A stretch of DNA of 64,000 nucleotides, from IMG/VR virus record IMGVR_UViG_3300021962_000055, positions 28,848-92,847 of that record, one strand, 5' to 3'. Shown one piece after another: positions 1 to 8,374 of the stretch; positions within the stretch are counted from its first letter, which is position 1, and each line of letters begins with the position of its first letter. A program made the translations under genes and the position numbers. The notes below the pieces were generated by a model, which saw only the letters and a program-made list of their open reading frames with translations, was not told where the DNA came from and ran no database searches. Source of the stretch: a virus.

Positions 1-794
1 TTTTCTTCGCGGGCCTCTCGTGCTTGCGGAGTAGATGTAATAGCCGAAACACCTAGGTCTTTACCGGAATCTTTAGTAGTTAGAGCTTGCGGCTGAACAA
101 ATGGGCGCTGGGGTTTTCCGGAGCGTGTTTCTCCAGACCAAAACCGCTGTTCTGCAACTAGTTCTCCCACGGTCTTTGCACGTGGAATGGCTGTACTCCT
201 ACGTGAAGATGTGGGGGCAGCAGGTTGTGCTGATCGTGCTGGACTTGGGGTCCTTGCAGCAGCACCACCCTCTTCTAGGCCTTTAGTGGTGGGGCCAAAA
301 GAGCGACGGGTTCCACGTGGTTGAGGTCCAAGCACATCAGAAACTGCTCTGCTTACTAACCCAGTACCAGCTAAATCTTGGTTCTCGATGTCTTCGTAGT
401 CTTCGATGTCACCGAGGTCTTCTGAGGTACCAGCAGCAATGTCCCTCTTAGCACCGGTAACATCAACCGGGGCTAATCCTACATCTTGTAGAAAAGCAGG
501 GTCGATTCCAGAACTAGCGAGGATCTCGTTGTAGGTATCGGGGTCATACTCGGGGTGGTCTGGGTTCCTGAGGTTTTCAAGTGATGAAAAGGAATCAGTA
601 GAAGGGTCGTAATAATCACTTTCAAAAGTGGCCATACGAGCAACCTGCTGTTGCCTAAAATTGCGAACTGCTTCGTCGGCAGCTTTCTGTGCTGCCTTAG
701 TTGGCTGACCTTTGGTCGTGTACCCCTTACTGCGTACAGTATCCTTTACTGCCTTAGCAAGCGGATCAACAGTCTTTCTTTTCCTTGCGGCCAT
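1..794 (-). CDS. Low-complexity hypothetical protein, C-terminus beyond the window
   Basis: An open frame runs from an ATG at 792-794 off the left edge, giving at least 264 residues. The first 50 residues are basic (start MAARKRKTVD) and Lys/Ala rich. The middle is acidic (ED, DIE repeats) and the rest is rich in Pro, Ser, Thr and Arg, so most of it is probably disordered. I do not recognise a family. It is the last gene of the leftward replication operon that I can see, downstream of the SpoVS-like gene. Composition suggests a nucleic-acid or protein-binding accessory protein, but no function can be assigned. Confidence 0.7.
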   Translation of the reverse strand, partial: MAARKRKTVDPLAKAVKDTVRSKGYTTKGQPTKAAQKAADEAVRNFRQQQVARMATFESDYYDPSTDSFSSLENLRNPDHPEYDPDTYNEILASSGIDPAFLQDVGLAPVDVTGAKRDIAAGTSEDLGDIEDYEDIENQDLAGTGLVSRAVSDVLGPQPRGTRRSFGPTTKGLEEGGAAARTPSPARSAQPAAPTSSRRSTAIPRAKTVGELVAEQRFWSGETRSGKPQRPFVQPQALTTKDSGKDLGVSAITSTPQAREAREE

Positions 795-862
795 TCATAC
801 ACCTCGCAAAACGGGAATCGCTAACTAAGATATTACCACTTATTGGTGAGCCCTAATGAGGG

Positions 863-1147
863 TCAGCGCACCACGGGCTTGAATGTAATAGCCGATATGA
901 CTTCGCCGTTTTCGCCCTTGATATCATCAAATCCGATTACAAACGACAGGTCGATACCTCGTGGGGCAACAAATCCTCGGGCAATGGCGCAAGCCTTTGC
1001 TGCCTGGTTGACAGCGCTTGCTCCGATGGCCCTCATCCTTGGTGCTTGCCCAGCAACAACAGCTCGGGCAACGATAGAGGCGACACTCTGTGGGTTACTG
1101 GTTCCTGAAACCTTTACGACTTCATCAACCTGTTGATCTTGTGACAT
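863..1147 (-). CDS. SpoVS-like (stage V sporulation protein S) protein
   Basis: The 94-residue product matches the SpoVS family along its length: an N-terminal EVVKVSGTSNP strand, then RMRAIGASAVNQAAKA and IARGFVAPRGIDLSF, the signature of this small Alba-like fold. Family members are about 86 residues, so it is full length. In Bacillus SpoVS affects sporulation and septation; its biochemical role is not settled, though the fold suggests nucleic-acid binding. Here it ends a leftward replication operon, which fits a DNA- or RNA-binding role in the infected cell. Family assignment is firm, function is inference. Confidence 0.88.
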   Translation of the reverse strand: MSQDQQVDEVVKVSGTSNPQSVASIVARAVVAGQAPRMRAIGASAVNQAAKACAIARGFVAPRGIDLSFVIGFDDIKGENGEVISAITFKPVVR

Positions 1148-1188
1148 AATGTACTCCGTATAAAACAGTCGGTAATGACTGCTCTATA

Positions 1189-1551
1189 CTATGAGTACCC
1201 AGCTTCCTTCAATAGTTCAACCAAGTCACTCAAGCGCATCACAGCGTATGAATCACCCAGGGCTTTTTCGCCTTTACCAGGGCGTTTAACAACGAGTGCA
1301 GGTACTGCCCCACCTAGGTTCTCGGCCTGCTCGACGGTGTCGTTCAACCACTGGCTAAGTGAGAATGACTTCTGATTCTTACATTGTACAGTTACCTGTC
1401 GGTTAACCTGGTTACGGATACCGTTGATATCTCCTGTGTCTCCCCCGCCCTTTAGCACAGTACGGTGGGCAACTGGAAATCCGTTATCGTTCAAATACTG
1501 CCTTACCAGGGTTTCAAACGAGGTTCCTTTTTGCTTAGCCCTATTCGCCAT
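1189..1551 (-). CDS. Holliday-junction resolvase-like PD-(D/E)XK nuclease
   Basis: The 120-residue protein begins MANRAKQKGTSFE and has the order expected for Hjc/phage resolvases: Glu13 in the first helix (SFETLVRQYL), Asp38 in GGGDTGDI, and Gln-Cys-Lys (QCKNQK) on the next strand. Size is typical (about 110-150). Such enzymes cut branched DNA made by recombination or replication. RecA and a Cas4-like nuclease are encoded a few genes upstream in the same operon, which supports that role. A VRR-NUC-like or restriction-type nuclease is the alternative. Confidence 0.75.
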   Translation of the reverse strand: MANRAKQKGTSFETLVRQYLNDNGFPVAHRTVLKGGGDTGDINGIRNQVNRQVTVQCKNQKSFSLSQWLNDTVEQAENLGGAVPALVVKRPGKGEKALGDSYAVMRLSDLVELLKEAGYS

Positions 1552-1816
1552 GGTACGGCCCTATGTACTCTTCCCAGATTATCTGGGGCTTTTCACCACA
1601 CTGTTTACAACTTCCACCTTGCCCGGGTGGTACAGCTGGCCAATCCCTACAGCATCTGGCGATAATAAGACCCTCAAAAGCAAAGTAGCTGTCGACAACA
1701 TTGCGCCAGTGGTCACGGTCGGCTCGCATTTTGTCAAACATCTCCTTTAGGGCGTGGAAATCATCTTCGCATTCTTGAAGTTCGGCTCGTAGACGGGCAA
1801 CTAGATCGTCAGTCAC
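1541..1816 (-). CDS. Small hypothetical protein with a CxxC motif
   Basis: I chose the GTG at 1816 (91 residues) because it overlaps the upstream stop by only 8 bases; the longer frame to another GTG at 1849 would overlap by 41. The N-terminal half is a charged helix suited to a coiled coil (RLRAELQECEDDFHALKEMF). The C-terminal half has paired cysteines (CKQCGEKP) and another Cys pair (ARCCRDW) that may bind zinc. It overlaps the resolvase gene by 11 bases, indicating translational coupling. No family recognised. Confidence 0.6.
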   Translation of the reverse strand: MTDDLVARLRAELQECEDDFHALKEMFDKMRADRDHWRNVVDSYFAFEGLIIARCCRDWPAVPPGQGGSCKQCGEKPQIIWEEYIGPYHGE

Positions 1817-1976
1817 GATTAAGTTTCTCGGTGATCTTGCGGAGCTCACTCAAGATGTCCTGTAAGGTGTGGTTGATCTTATTGAGTGGTTCAGTGGTAT
1901 ACCGATAGGTATCTTGTTGTCGGCGGTACCGTTCGTTGGCTTCACGTGCTGCTTGGTGTCCATAGGGGTCTGACAT
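1809..1976 (-). CDS. Small hypothetical coiled-coil protein
   Basis: A 55-residue protein starting at ATG 1974-1976 (MSDPYGHQAARE). The start is set by GGAG six bases upstream and by lying just past the stop of the previous gene; a longer 68-residue frame would overlap that gene. The C-terminal 25 residues (LNKINHTLQDILSELRKI) show heptad spacing of Leu/Ile and probably form a coiled coil. Function unknown. Confidence 0.6.
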   Translation of the reverse strand: MSDPYGHQAAREANERYRRQQDTYRYTTEPLNKINHTLQDILSELRKITEKLNRD

Positions 1977-1977
1977 G

Positions 1978-2478
1978 TCATGCTCCAAATCTAGATGTAC
2001 GTTGGTCTTTCCCATGCAAGCCGATCCTGCGGCTTAGCTCTCGTGAGAGTAGTTGGGCTCCTCGTTCGCAACCTTCGAACATGGCTTCCATCAACTTTCG
2101 GTACGCCCTGGCTACTTGGTACTTTTCTTGCTGGGCTACAACGTTAATATCTACGTCGCGTCTGGCTTTGGCGATGGTTACTCGGTCACCCTTGGCGTCT
2201 GCACCCCACTGAGATATGAGTACTCGAGCCTCGACAACCCTACAGTTGTTTGCCTCTTTGTCTTCGTCAATCTCAGCCTTCACAAGCTGGCCTTTAAGAT
2301 ATGACACCCAAGACATGAACTGTGTATACAAATCCATGAGGTCACTGTCGTCCATATCGTCAAGGTGTACTGGCAGCGACGGTGGTTCATCACCTGGTCG
2401 CTGTGGAAGTGAAAACTTTGAGTTAAAACGTTCCATGGCCGGGTGCTCCGGCGGTTCTTGAGAAAGCACTCTCACCAT
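1978..2478 (-). CDS. Hypothetical helical protein of the recombination operon
   Basis: ATG at 2476-2478 overlaps the stop of the Cas4-like gene (TGATG), giving 166 residues. The protein has an acidic patch (LDDMDDSDLMDLY) followed by long amphipathic helices with many Lys, Arg, Glu and Ala. There are no catalytic motifs or membrane segments. It is translationally coupled to the Cas4-like nuclease and may be its partner, but that is inference from position. Family not recognised. Confidence 0.65.
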   Translation of the reverse strand: MVRVLSQEPPEHPAMERFNSKFSLPQRPGDEPPSLPVHLDDMDDSDLMDLYTQFMSWVSYLKGQLVKAEIDEDKEANNCRVVEARVLISQWGADAKGDRVTIAKARRDVDINVVAQQEKYQVARAYRKLMEAMFEGCERGAQLLSRELSRRIGLHGKDQRTSRFGA

Positions 2479-3344
2479 CACCAACACACCTTTTTGTAGG
2501 GGCAGTACGTGCAGCCTTTGCATTTTGAGTCTGTAGCCCACGACGGACGTTCTGGAGTTGTCCCCTCGTCTAGGTGGGCAATAACAGTCTTGCAGTTTTC
2601 CAACAATGGGGCAACTATCTCTTCGTTGTACTTTACAGAAAACTCTTTAATTTCTTGCGTCGGTTTCCACTCATAGATGAACACCATCTCATGCACCCCA
2701 GTGCAGTACATATACAAGTTACCTTGTCGAAGATGTGAGGCAAATGGTGTCTTAATGTTTTTCCATACCTCGTCAATGGTGATTTGACCCTTTTGGTAAT
2801 CGGCGTGCAGTGAGGGCTTCTCAAAACGAACAGTGCCGATACCAACACTCTTAATTTCGATTAACGCTTGCCCCTGGGAGTCTTTAATTTCCCCATCAGC
2901 ATGCCCGAGGATCCTGTGGTCATCATCTTGAATAGGTACCTCGTTATACCTAATGCTAGTAGAACCGCAGCTGACACAGGAATTAGGAGAAGTTGCAACC
3001 CATACCACAGAGCACCTTTTACAGGACCACGCACCATGTAACACCCCAGCTTTCCAAAGCCATGTTTGCCATTTTTCGTGAATGGCATGGCCTTCCTCAA
3101 ATACATTTAACCTACTAAATGACATGGAGTCCGGGGCAGCGGAGACACCAGTAATCTTGTACACCGCCGCACGTGCACACCAATCCTTTTTAGACAGCTC
3201 ACTGGGGTGCAGGTGGTCTGTATCCCTGTGCATGTTGCGCTCTTTTTGCATACGCATAATCTGCGCTTCAGCCAATGGGATAACCCGCCCCTTGGACTTC
3301 ATTGCCTTTTTGTAATCCTTGAGATACCAAGGTTGTTCAGTCAT
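2478..3344 (-). CDS. Cas4/RecB-like PD-(D/E)XK exonuclease with Fe-S cluster cysteines
   Basis: The 288-residue protein has the Cas4/AddB-type layout: a lone Cys near the front (KKDWCARAA, about residue 56), a nuclease core with HADGE and LIEIKS (the D and ExK motif), and a C-terminal cysteine cluster (CKGCTYCPYKKVC) that with the first Cys would hold a 4Fe-4S cluster. An inserted zinc-ribbon-like pair (CKRC and CVSCG, about 108-128) is unusual for a minimal Cas4. Phage Cas4-like nucleases process DNA ends for recombination. No CRISPR array or other cas gene was seen, and RecA is encoded two genes upstream, so a recombination role is likelier than spacer acquisition. Confidence 0.8.
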   Translation of the reverse strand: MTEQPWYLKDYKKAMKSKGRVIPLAEAQIMRMQKERNMHRDTDHLHPSELSKKDWCARAAVYKITGVSAAPDSMSFSRLNVFEEGHAIHEKWQTWLWKAGVLHGAWSCKRCSVVWVATSPNSCVSCGSTSIRYNEVPIQDDDHRILGHADGEIKDSQGQALIEIKSVGIGTVRFEKPSLHADYQKGQITIDEVWKNIKTPFASHLRQGNLYMYCTGVHEMVFIYEWKPTQEIKEFSVKYNEEIVAPLLENCKTVIAHLDEGTTPERPSWATDSKCKGCTYCPYKKVCW

Positions 3345-3682
3345 TGCGCACCGATGATTTCTTGAAAGTCATCTTCATTAAGGATTACGTAATGCCTACC
3401 ACCAAGGTCAAACTGTAGTACCGCCAATCGATCCTCCAAGATCGCCCTTTGAGTCAGCTCTTGCAGTTCCTTAGCCTTGATTGAATAAGACTTTTCATTA
3501 TTCGTTAGTTTGTTTTCGATTAGTAGTTCATGGGTACGCACATCGTTTTTACGCAACCACCCTGATCCAGAACCAGCATTTCTGCTTCCCCTGTAGATCT
3601 TTGCAGATCTGTTCTCTTGCCTCTTTGAGGCTTTCATTATTTCTCGTTGCTGGTCTGCCCGGTCTTCGCGCCCAAAAATCAC
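3341..3682 (-). CDS. Second small PD-(D/E)XK/resolvase-like nuclease (putative)
   Basis: GTG start at 3680-3682 overlaps the recA stop (GTGA). The 113-residue protein has a basic Gly/Ser-rich N-terminus and then the ordered elements KNDVRTHELLIENKLT and YSIKAKELQEL, followed by LAVLQFDLGGRHYVIL. This matches small phage nucleases of the Holliday-junction resolvase fold, where D47, the E-x-K in IENK and a following Lys would form the active site. It differs from the resolvase at 1189-1551, so the operon carries two such nucleases. A non-catalytic homologue is possible. Confidence 0.6.
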   Translation of the reverse strand: MIFGREDRADQQREIMKASKRQENRSAKIYRGSRNAGSGSGWLRKNDVRTHELLIENKLTNNEKSYSIKAKELQELTQRAILEDRLAVLQFDLGGRHYVILNEDDFQEIIGAQ

Positions 3683-4695
3683 AGGAACTTCTCCAGTGCC
3701 TTTTGCTTTAGGTCTGCTTGAAGGTCGAGGTCTTCACGAACACCGGTAAGTAATGCATCTTTACCTTGCCACTTTTGACCACCGTAGTTGTAGTACGCAC
3801 CAGTACGAGTAATGATCTCCGTAGCGATACAGATATTTACAACGTCTTTGATAACGTCAAACTCACCTAAACCAAACCCGTGGGAAGCGGCAAAGTAGAA
3901 ATCTACTTGCGCTACCTGTTGTGGACGGTATGTCTTGTTCTTCATGGTGCGGCCACGGATCGTCTGACCTACAGGCTCGTCCTTATCCTTGATCCACTCA
4001 TCACGCTTAACTTCGACGCGGACAAAGTAATGAAAGTTCTTTGCCTTACCACCTGGTGTGGTGCGGGGGTCACCATACATAACACCAATCTTTTCCCGCC
4101 ACTGGTTGATGATCAAGCCAGTGCACCCACGGTCTTCATTGATGAGTGAACGTTTTTGTGCTTTGCTGCTCTTGCGAAAGAACTTGCCGGTAAGACGGGC
4201 ACCGAGTCCTACGGAGAACTCTTCCATCATCTTTTCTGCCTCGTCACCTGGGACAAGGGCAGGAAGGGAATCGAGGACAATGCAGTCAACGGCGCGGTTT
4301 TCCATAGCCCTGATGATCAGGTCGTAGGCATGCTCCATGACGTTGGTCTCTACCACCCAAAGACGTTCAAGGTCAACACCAATAGCCTTGGCGTAGTCAG
4401 GAACAAATTCTTCAGCAGCTACCCACATGGCAATCCAATCTGGGTCTGCGGCCTGGTTGGCAGCGATGGTCTTGTAGGCCAGGGCTGTCTTGCCGGATGA
4501 TTCGTCACCAATGATCTCTGACCACTGGTTCATTGGCCAGCCGCCTCCGAGCATCAAGTCAAAGGCAAGAATACCCGTGGTAATCCTAGGAACTTCTTCC
4601 TTTACTCGGTTACCTTGTACGATGATGTCCTCACCGTACTTCTTGTTGATGGACGCAACAATGGACTCAAGAGTCTCACGCTGTTCGCTTTTCAA
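3679..4695 (-). CDS. recA: RecA-like recombinase
   Basis: The 338-residue protein has a complete RecA core: N-terminal region ending RITTGILAFDLMLGGG, Walker A GDESSGKT (residues 63-70), a following Glu pair (AAEEF), Walker B CIVLDSLPAL, and loop-2 region TTPGGKAKNF. It would polymerise on single-stranded DNA and drive strand exchange. The start is TTG at 4693-4695, fixed by AGGAG six bases upstream. It is shorter than bacterial RecA (about 350) and diverged, as in phage RecA/UvsX-type proteins. It sits between nuclease genes and the polymerase. Confidence 0.92.
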   Translation of the reverse strand: MKSEQRETLESIVASINKKYGEDIIVQGNRVKEEVPRITTGILAFDLMLGGGWPMNQWSEIIGDESSGKTALAYKTIAANQAADPDWIAMWVAAEEFVPDYAKAIGVDLERLWVVETNVMEHAYDLIIRAMENRAVDCIVLDSLPALVPGDEAEKMMEEFSVGLGARLTGKFFRKSSKAQKRSLINEDRGCTGLIINQWREKIGVMYGDPRTTPGGKAKNFHYFVRVEVKRDEWIKDKDEPVGQTIRGRTMKNKTYRPQQVAQVDFYFAASHGFGLGEFDVIKDVVNICIATEIITRTGAYYNYGGQKWQGKDALLTGVREDLDLQADLKQKALEKFL

Positions 4696-4708
4696 ATTGT
4701 GCTCCTAG

Positions 4709-5116
4709 TTAGACAGCCCAAGAGGACTGTGACCCTTGATCATACAGGCCATTCCACCCACATTCAAAGCATCGTGGGGCTGGTGAGTTTCCACCCACCA
4801 TGGTGTTTCCACCTTTTGCAGTTCGCACGAATACATGTTGACTACCGCATTCCGGGCAGGTCATGTCGCCCTGTTTACGTGCAGCCTCTCCACCCTTCCA
4901 TAGTCGAATTGCTTCTCCCATGGTTACGTTTTCTGTGGGAGCCCTTGACTCATCAAGAACTCGTTGGTTACCAGCATTAGGTTGATGTTGAACCGGAGCC
5001 ATGGGAACCTGGATACCAACCCTCATTGGAGGGCTAGTCGGAGGAACTGACGTTTCAGTTCTAGGTAGCTGGCGTGGTGTGGAACCGGAAAGTCGCTGGG
5101 ACCACCAATCACTCAT
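4709..5116 (-). CDS. Zinc-ribbon hypothetical protein
   Basis: I chose ATG 5114-5116 (MSDWWSQRLSG, 135 residues) since it overlaps the previous stop by 8 bases and has AGGA eight bases upstream. The first 60 residues are Pro/Ser/Thr rich and likely disordered. The C-terminal third carries a four-cysteine zinc ribbon (CPECGSQH and CFECGWNG). A role binding DNA or another replication protein is likely from context between recA and polA, but unproven. Confidence 0.65.
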   Translation of the reverse strand: MSDWWSQRLSGSTPRQLPRTETSVPPTSPPMRVGIQVPMAPVQHQPNAGNQRVLDESRAPTENVTMGEAIRLWKGGEAARKQGDMTCPECGSQHVFVRTAKGGNTMVGGNSPAPRCFECGWNGLYDQGSQSSWAV

Positions 5117-5555
5117 CCTCTTCATCCTCTTCGTCGTCGTACTCTTCGTCTTCGTCTATGATAAACGTAAACAAATTAAATATTGCCGAGGCATTTACAC
5201 TACCAACCCTATCGGCAACAGGGATGTCAGGCAATATCAATTGCTCGTTATCTACTAGATGAGAAACTAGGGCCATGCCAAAAGACTGGATAACGTTCTT
5301 TGTGTTCTCTAGATCCTCTTCATCAAGGTCATTATGTACCTTGACAACTTCCATCATCCATTCGGTGCAGTTTTGTACGGTCTCAAAAATGCCTAGGCCT
5401 GTAAGAACAACCCACTTGCTGATGATGTCCATGATCTCGCTCTCCTGTACTTCAGGAGAAGGTACGGAGAACCCAGCCGAAGACGCAATCTTCTGCCCTT
5501 CCATTATGGACAGGGACAGATAAAAGTTTCTTTTATCGACTGGTGTTGTAGACAT
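5109..5555 (-). CDS. Hypothetical protein with extremely acidic C-terminus
   Basis: 148 residues, mostly helical, ending in a run of about 17 Asp/Glu with a few Tyr (DEDEEYDDEEDEEDE). Acidic tails of this type are used by SSBs and DNA mimics to touch replication proteins or basic surfaces. The ATG overlaps the polymerase stop (TAATG), so it is coupled to polA. There are no cysteine or nucleotide-binding motifs. Function unknown; interaction with the polymerase or SSB is a guess from position. Confidence 0.7.
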   Translation of the reverse strand: MSTTPVDKRNFYLSLSIMEGQKIASSAGFSVPSPEVQESEIMDIISKWVVLTGLGIFETVQNCTEWMMEVVKVHNDLDEEDLENTKNVIQSFGMALVSHLVDNEQLILPDIPVADRVGSVNASAIFNLFTFIIDEDEEYDDEEDEEDE

Positions 5556-7645
5556 TACTTACCTTTGGCCTCTGCCCAGCTAATAGCGGAATGGCAGGAA
5601 ACCTTTAACGGAATCCCGTTGTATGTTACACCATCTCCCATGGAGGACACCAGCTTGTCAAGTAACCTGTCTACCTGGTCTTTTTCTACCAGTACAACTA
5701 GTTCGTCGTGTACCTGTACCAGGATGTTGGCACCCAGTGGGGTTAGGTCGTTATACACATCGACCATGGCTTTCTTACAAATGTCGGCAGCTGACCCCTG
5801 TACAACTGCGTTAACTGCCTGACGCTCTGCCCTAGACCTTAAGGCGGGGTCAGTGGAAACTAGATCGGATAAATGCCTGCGGCGACCAGACAGGGTCTGC
5901 ACATAACCTTTGGCTCTTCCCTCTGCGATCACAGACTGCTTCCACTTGGTGATCCCAGAAAACTGCTTGTAGTACTGGTCGATGACATGGCGGGCATGCT
6001 CTTCATCGATACCCGTGGTGCGAGCAAGTTTCTGCGGGCCACCGCCATAGGCCGTCAAGAAGTTGACGCCCTTACCAAGCTGTCGCTCTTCTGAGGTTAC
6101 TTCGGTAACCGGCTTACCAAGCACCAAGGCGGCAGCACCAGAGTGAATGTCGGCCCCGGTCAGGAAGAACTCACTCATCTTCTTGTCTCCGGAGAACATG
6201 CACATTACACGGAGCTCGATCTGGTCATAGTCGGCAACCAGCAGCTCATACCCCTCAGGGGCAACGAATAGTCCTCTAACGCTACTGTCACGTGGGATGT
6301 TCTGCAGGTTGGGGTTGCTGGACGACAGGCGTCCAGTGGCGGTCCTGTGCAGGTGAAACGACGGGTGCAGTCGGCTCTTGTTTAGCTTCGGGAGCAACCC
6401 ATCAACGTAAGTTGATACCAGCTTTTTGGTTTCAGCCCACTCCAAAAGCATCGGGACAACTGGGTGCTTAGTCTCTAACTTACGAAGTGACTCTTCGTCA
6501 ACTGATGCGCTTCCACCAGGGGTGGTCTTTACTGGCTTAAGCCCTAGCCCACCCTCTCGCTTTTTGTTGAACAGCAGCTGTTGTTTATGCTTTGAACTGT
6601 CAGGGTTAAACCCCGGTGGGGCGTAATCCATCATTGAAACCAGAAGGTCGTTCAGGCGGTTCTCCAACTGTTTGCCAAGCACAGTCATAGACCTCTGGTT
6701 GACTGGAATACCGTTGTCCTCCATCTCCATGAGGACGCGAAGAACTTCCATGTCTTGACGAAGGGAATTGAGAAGTTCTGGTACAGCTACAACCTTGCGG
6801 TACAGCGACTTGTACAAATTCCACGTCCAGCGAACATCTAGGTGTACGTACCGTAGAGCCTGTGTAAATGACGTCTCACTAATGATCGCTCCAAGCTTTC
6901 CATCTTTGTGGTACGCCTTAAACGATTCAAAGTTGTGGGAGATCAGGTGATCCAAACTGTACTCAGACAGGTTCTCATTAAGCACATGCTGTAGGAGCAT
7001 GGTATCCAAGTAGGGGCCCGGGGGAAGGCTTCCACCAAAGTATTTACGTATGGACCTGGCATCAAACTTTACGTTGTGCCCAATCTTAACAATGTCGCTA
7101 AAGAAGATTGGGCGTAGGGCCTCAAATACTTGTGATGGTGAGAGCTGTGGGGGAGGGGGGCTGTATACGGCTGGTTTGTAATACTTGGCTTTGGCCATGG
7201 ACTCTTTACCACTCTTCAAAAGAGCTCGGTATCCAGGTGGTGGAACAGTTGACCCATCACCACGTTCGGCAGGTTCAATGATGCTTCCATTGGGGTGACC
7301 CATTGGAATAGCCCACGAATGTCCCTGGGTAGCAATCCCAATCCAAAATACGTTGTTACGGATTGGGTCTAGCGCCAGGGTGTTGCGCCACCTGTTGGTA
7401 ATGATGTCTTTGGCGCGATTGACAATATCAACATTTGTGGTCTTAAGAGTGGCGACGTGGTCTTTCCACTCCTTTTCAATCCACTGCTGTACATCTGGGT
7501 GCCGCTCTACAGCACCCATCGTCTCAACGTCGAAAGCGAATGCTCCGACGTTTTTTACAACCTCAACGATCTCGTTAAGTTGCTCCACTGTAGTAACGAA
7601 GTGGGGGGCATTGCTGCCCCCCACTCGTGCCGTGATATTGCTCAC
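5555..7645 (-). CDS. polA: Family A DNA polymerase with 3'-5' exonuclease domain
   Basis: The 696-residue enzyme has an N-terminal DnaQ-like proofreading domain (FDVET with D39 and E41; KIGHNVKFDA as Exo II) and a Pol I core: motif A VADYDQIELR (catalytic D472), motif B RQLGKGVNFLTAYGGG, and motif C VQVHDEL (D647). The 5'-3' exonuclease domain of bacterial Pol I is absent, as in phage replicative polymerases. The start is GTG at 7643-7645 with a weak Shine-Dalgarno. Motif B has Leu/Thr-Ala-Tyr, consistent with the Tyr form of family A enzymes. It lies directly downstream of the putative SSB gene, so the two are probably made together. Confidence 0.96.
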   Translation of the reverse strand: MSNITARVGGSNAPHFVTTVEQLNEIVEVVKNVGAFAFDVETMGAVERHPDVQQWIEKEWKDHVATLKTTNVDIVNRAKDIITNRWRNTLALDPIRNNVFWIGIATQGHSWAIPMGHPNGSIIEPAERGDGSTVPPPGYRALLKSGKESMAKAKYYKPAVYSPPPPQLSPSQVFEALRPIFFSDIVKIGHNVKFDARSIRKYFGGSLPPGPYLDTMLLQHVLNENLSEYSLDHLISHNFESFKAYHKDGKLGAIISETSFTQALRYVHLDVRWTWNLYKSLYRKVVAVPELLNSLRQDMEVLRVLMEMEDNGIPVNQRSMTVLGKQLENRLNDLLVSMMDYAPPGFNPDSSKHKQQLLFNKKREGGLGLKPVKTTPGGSASVDEESLRKLETKHPVVPMLLEWAETKKLVSTYVDGLLPKLNKSRLHPSFHLHRTATGRLSSSNPNLQNIPRDSSVRGLFVAPEGYELLVADYDQIELRVMCMFSGDKKMSEFFLTGADIHSGAAALVLGKPVTEVTSEERQLGKGVNFLTAYGGGPQKLARTTGIDEEHARHVIDQYYKQFSGITKWKQSVIAEGRAKGYVQTLSGRRRHLSDLVSTDPALRSRAERQAVNAVVQGSAADICKKAMVDVYNDLTPLGANILVQVHDELVVLVEKDQVDRLLDKLVSSMGDGVTYNGIPLKVSCHSAISWAEAKGK

Positions 7646-7650
7646 GGATA

Positions 7651-8364
7651 TCAGTCGTCCAGATCTTCAAGAGCAATCTGCTGGAGATCCTTACGTGCAG
7701 GGATCTGAATGATATCCGGAGTGTAAGCCTTGCCCTTGAAAGAGCGGATGTCTTCCGGGGTAAGCGGCTCAATGTTCCACTCTTCCAGGTCCCGCTCCTT
7801 GACCAACTGATGGTTGGTGGCAGAAGTGGCACCCTTGCCGGAACGGCTTACCGCCCAGAAGTGCTTGGAGAGAGGTCCCTGACGGGGGTCATTGTGGAAG
7901 TTCTTGAGCTGGTCGATGACCCGAGGTCCCACTTCGTAGGACTTGATGGACGGCTCGCTGTCGGAACTCAGAAGCACCACATTGAATGCAAACCGAGTTG
8001 ACGGACGGCTACCGGCATCACAAAGCGGACAACCCTTTGGGTCGATGTCCGCAATGCAGGTAAACGACTTCTGACCCGAACGCTCAACCCAGTGTTGGCG
8101 GTATGAAGCGTAGGGCTCATCCTCCAAGAACTTGATGATGATGGGGTCTTCCATCACGCGAAGACGCTGAGCGTACGGTGAGTCGGCATTCTTGACCGAG
8201 TCCGCTGCACCCCAACCACGACGGATTACCCGTGATGCGGCAGCGGGGCGCTCTTCAGCTTCTTCCTTTTCTTCGTCTTCCACGACGAGCTTCAATCCCT
8301 TGGTTGAACGCACCGGGGCGTCTTCCATGATTTCCTGCTCGTCATCATCTTCATATCTGCTCAT
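7651..8364 (-). CDS. Putative single-stranded DNA-binding protein (gp32-like)
   Basis: 237 residues with an acidic N-terminus, a central core containing a Cys cluster (SFTCIADIDPKGCPLCDAG) followed by RFAFNVVLLSSD, and an acidic tail (LEDLDD). A zinc-binding CPLC next to a hydrophobic strand, and an acidic C-terminus, are hallmarks of T4 gp32-like phage SSBs, which coat template strands and recruit partners through the tail. Position immediately upstream of polA supports this. I rely on motif layout, not alignment, so another zinc protein is possible. Confidence 0.7.
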   Translation of the reverse strand: MSRYEDDDEQEIMEDAPVRSTKGLKLVVEDEEKEEAEERPAAASRVIRRGWGAADSVKNADSPYAQRLRVMEDPIIIKFLEDEPYASYRQHWVERSGQKSFTCIADIDPKGCPLCDAGSRPSTRFAFNVVLLSSDSEPSIKSYEVGPRVIDQLKNFHNDPRQGPLSKHFWAVSRSGKGATSATNHQLVKERDLEEWNIEPLTPEDIRSFKGKAYTPDIIQIPARKDLQQIALEDLDD

Positions 8365-8374
8365 TGTTTGTTCC

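Noticed and set aside
2478-3344. CRISPR system suggested by the Cas4-like gene
   Set aside because: No repeat-spacer array, Cas1, Cas2 or effector seen; RecA context points to recombination.
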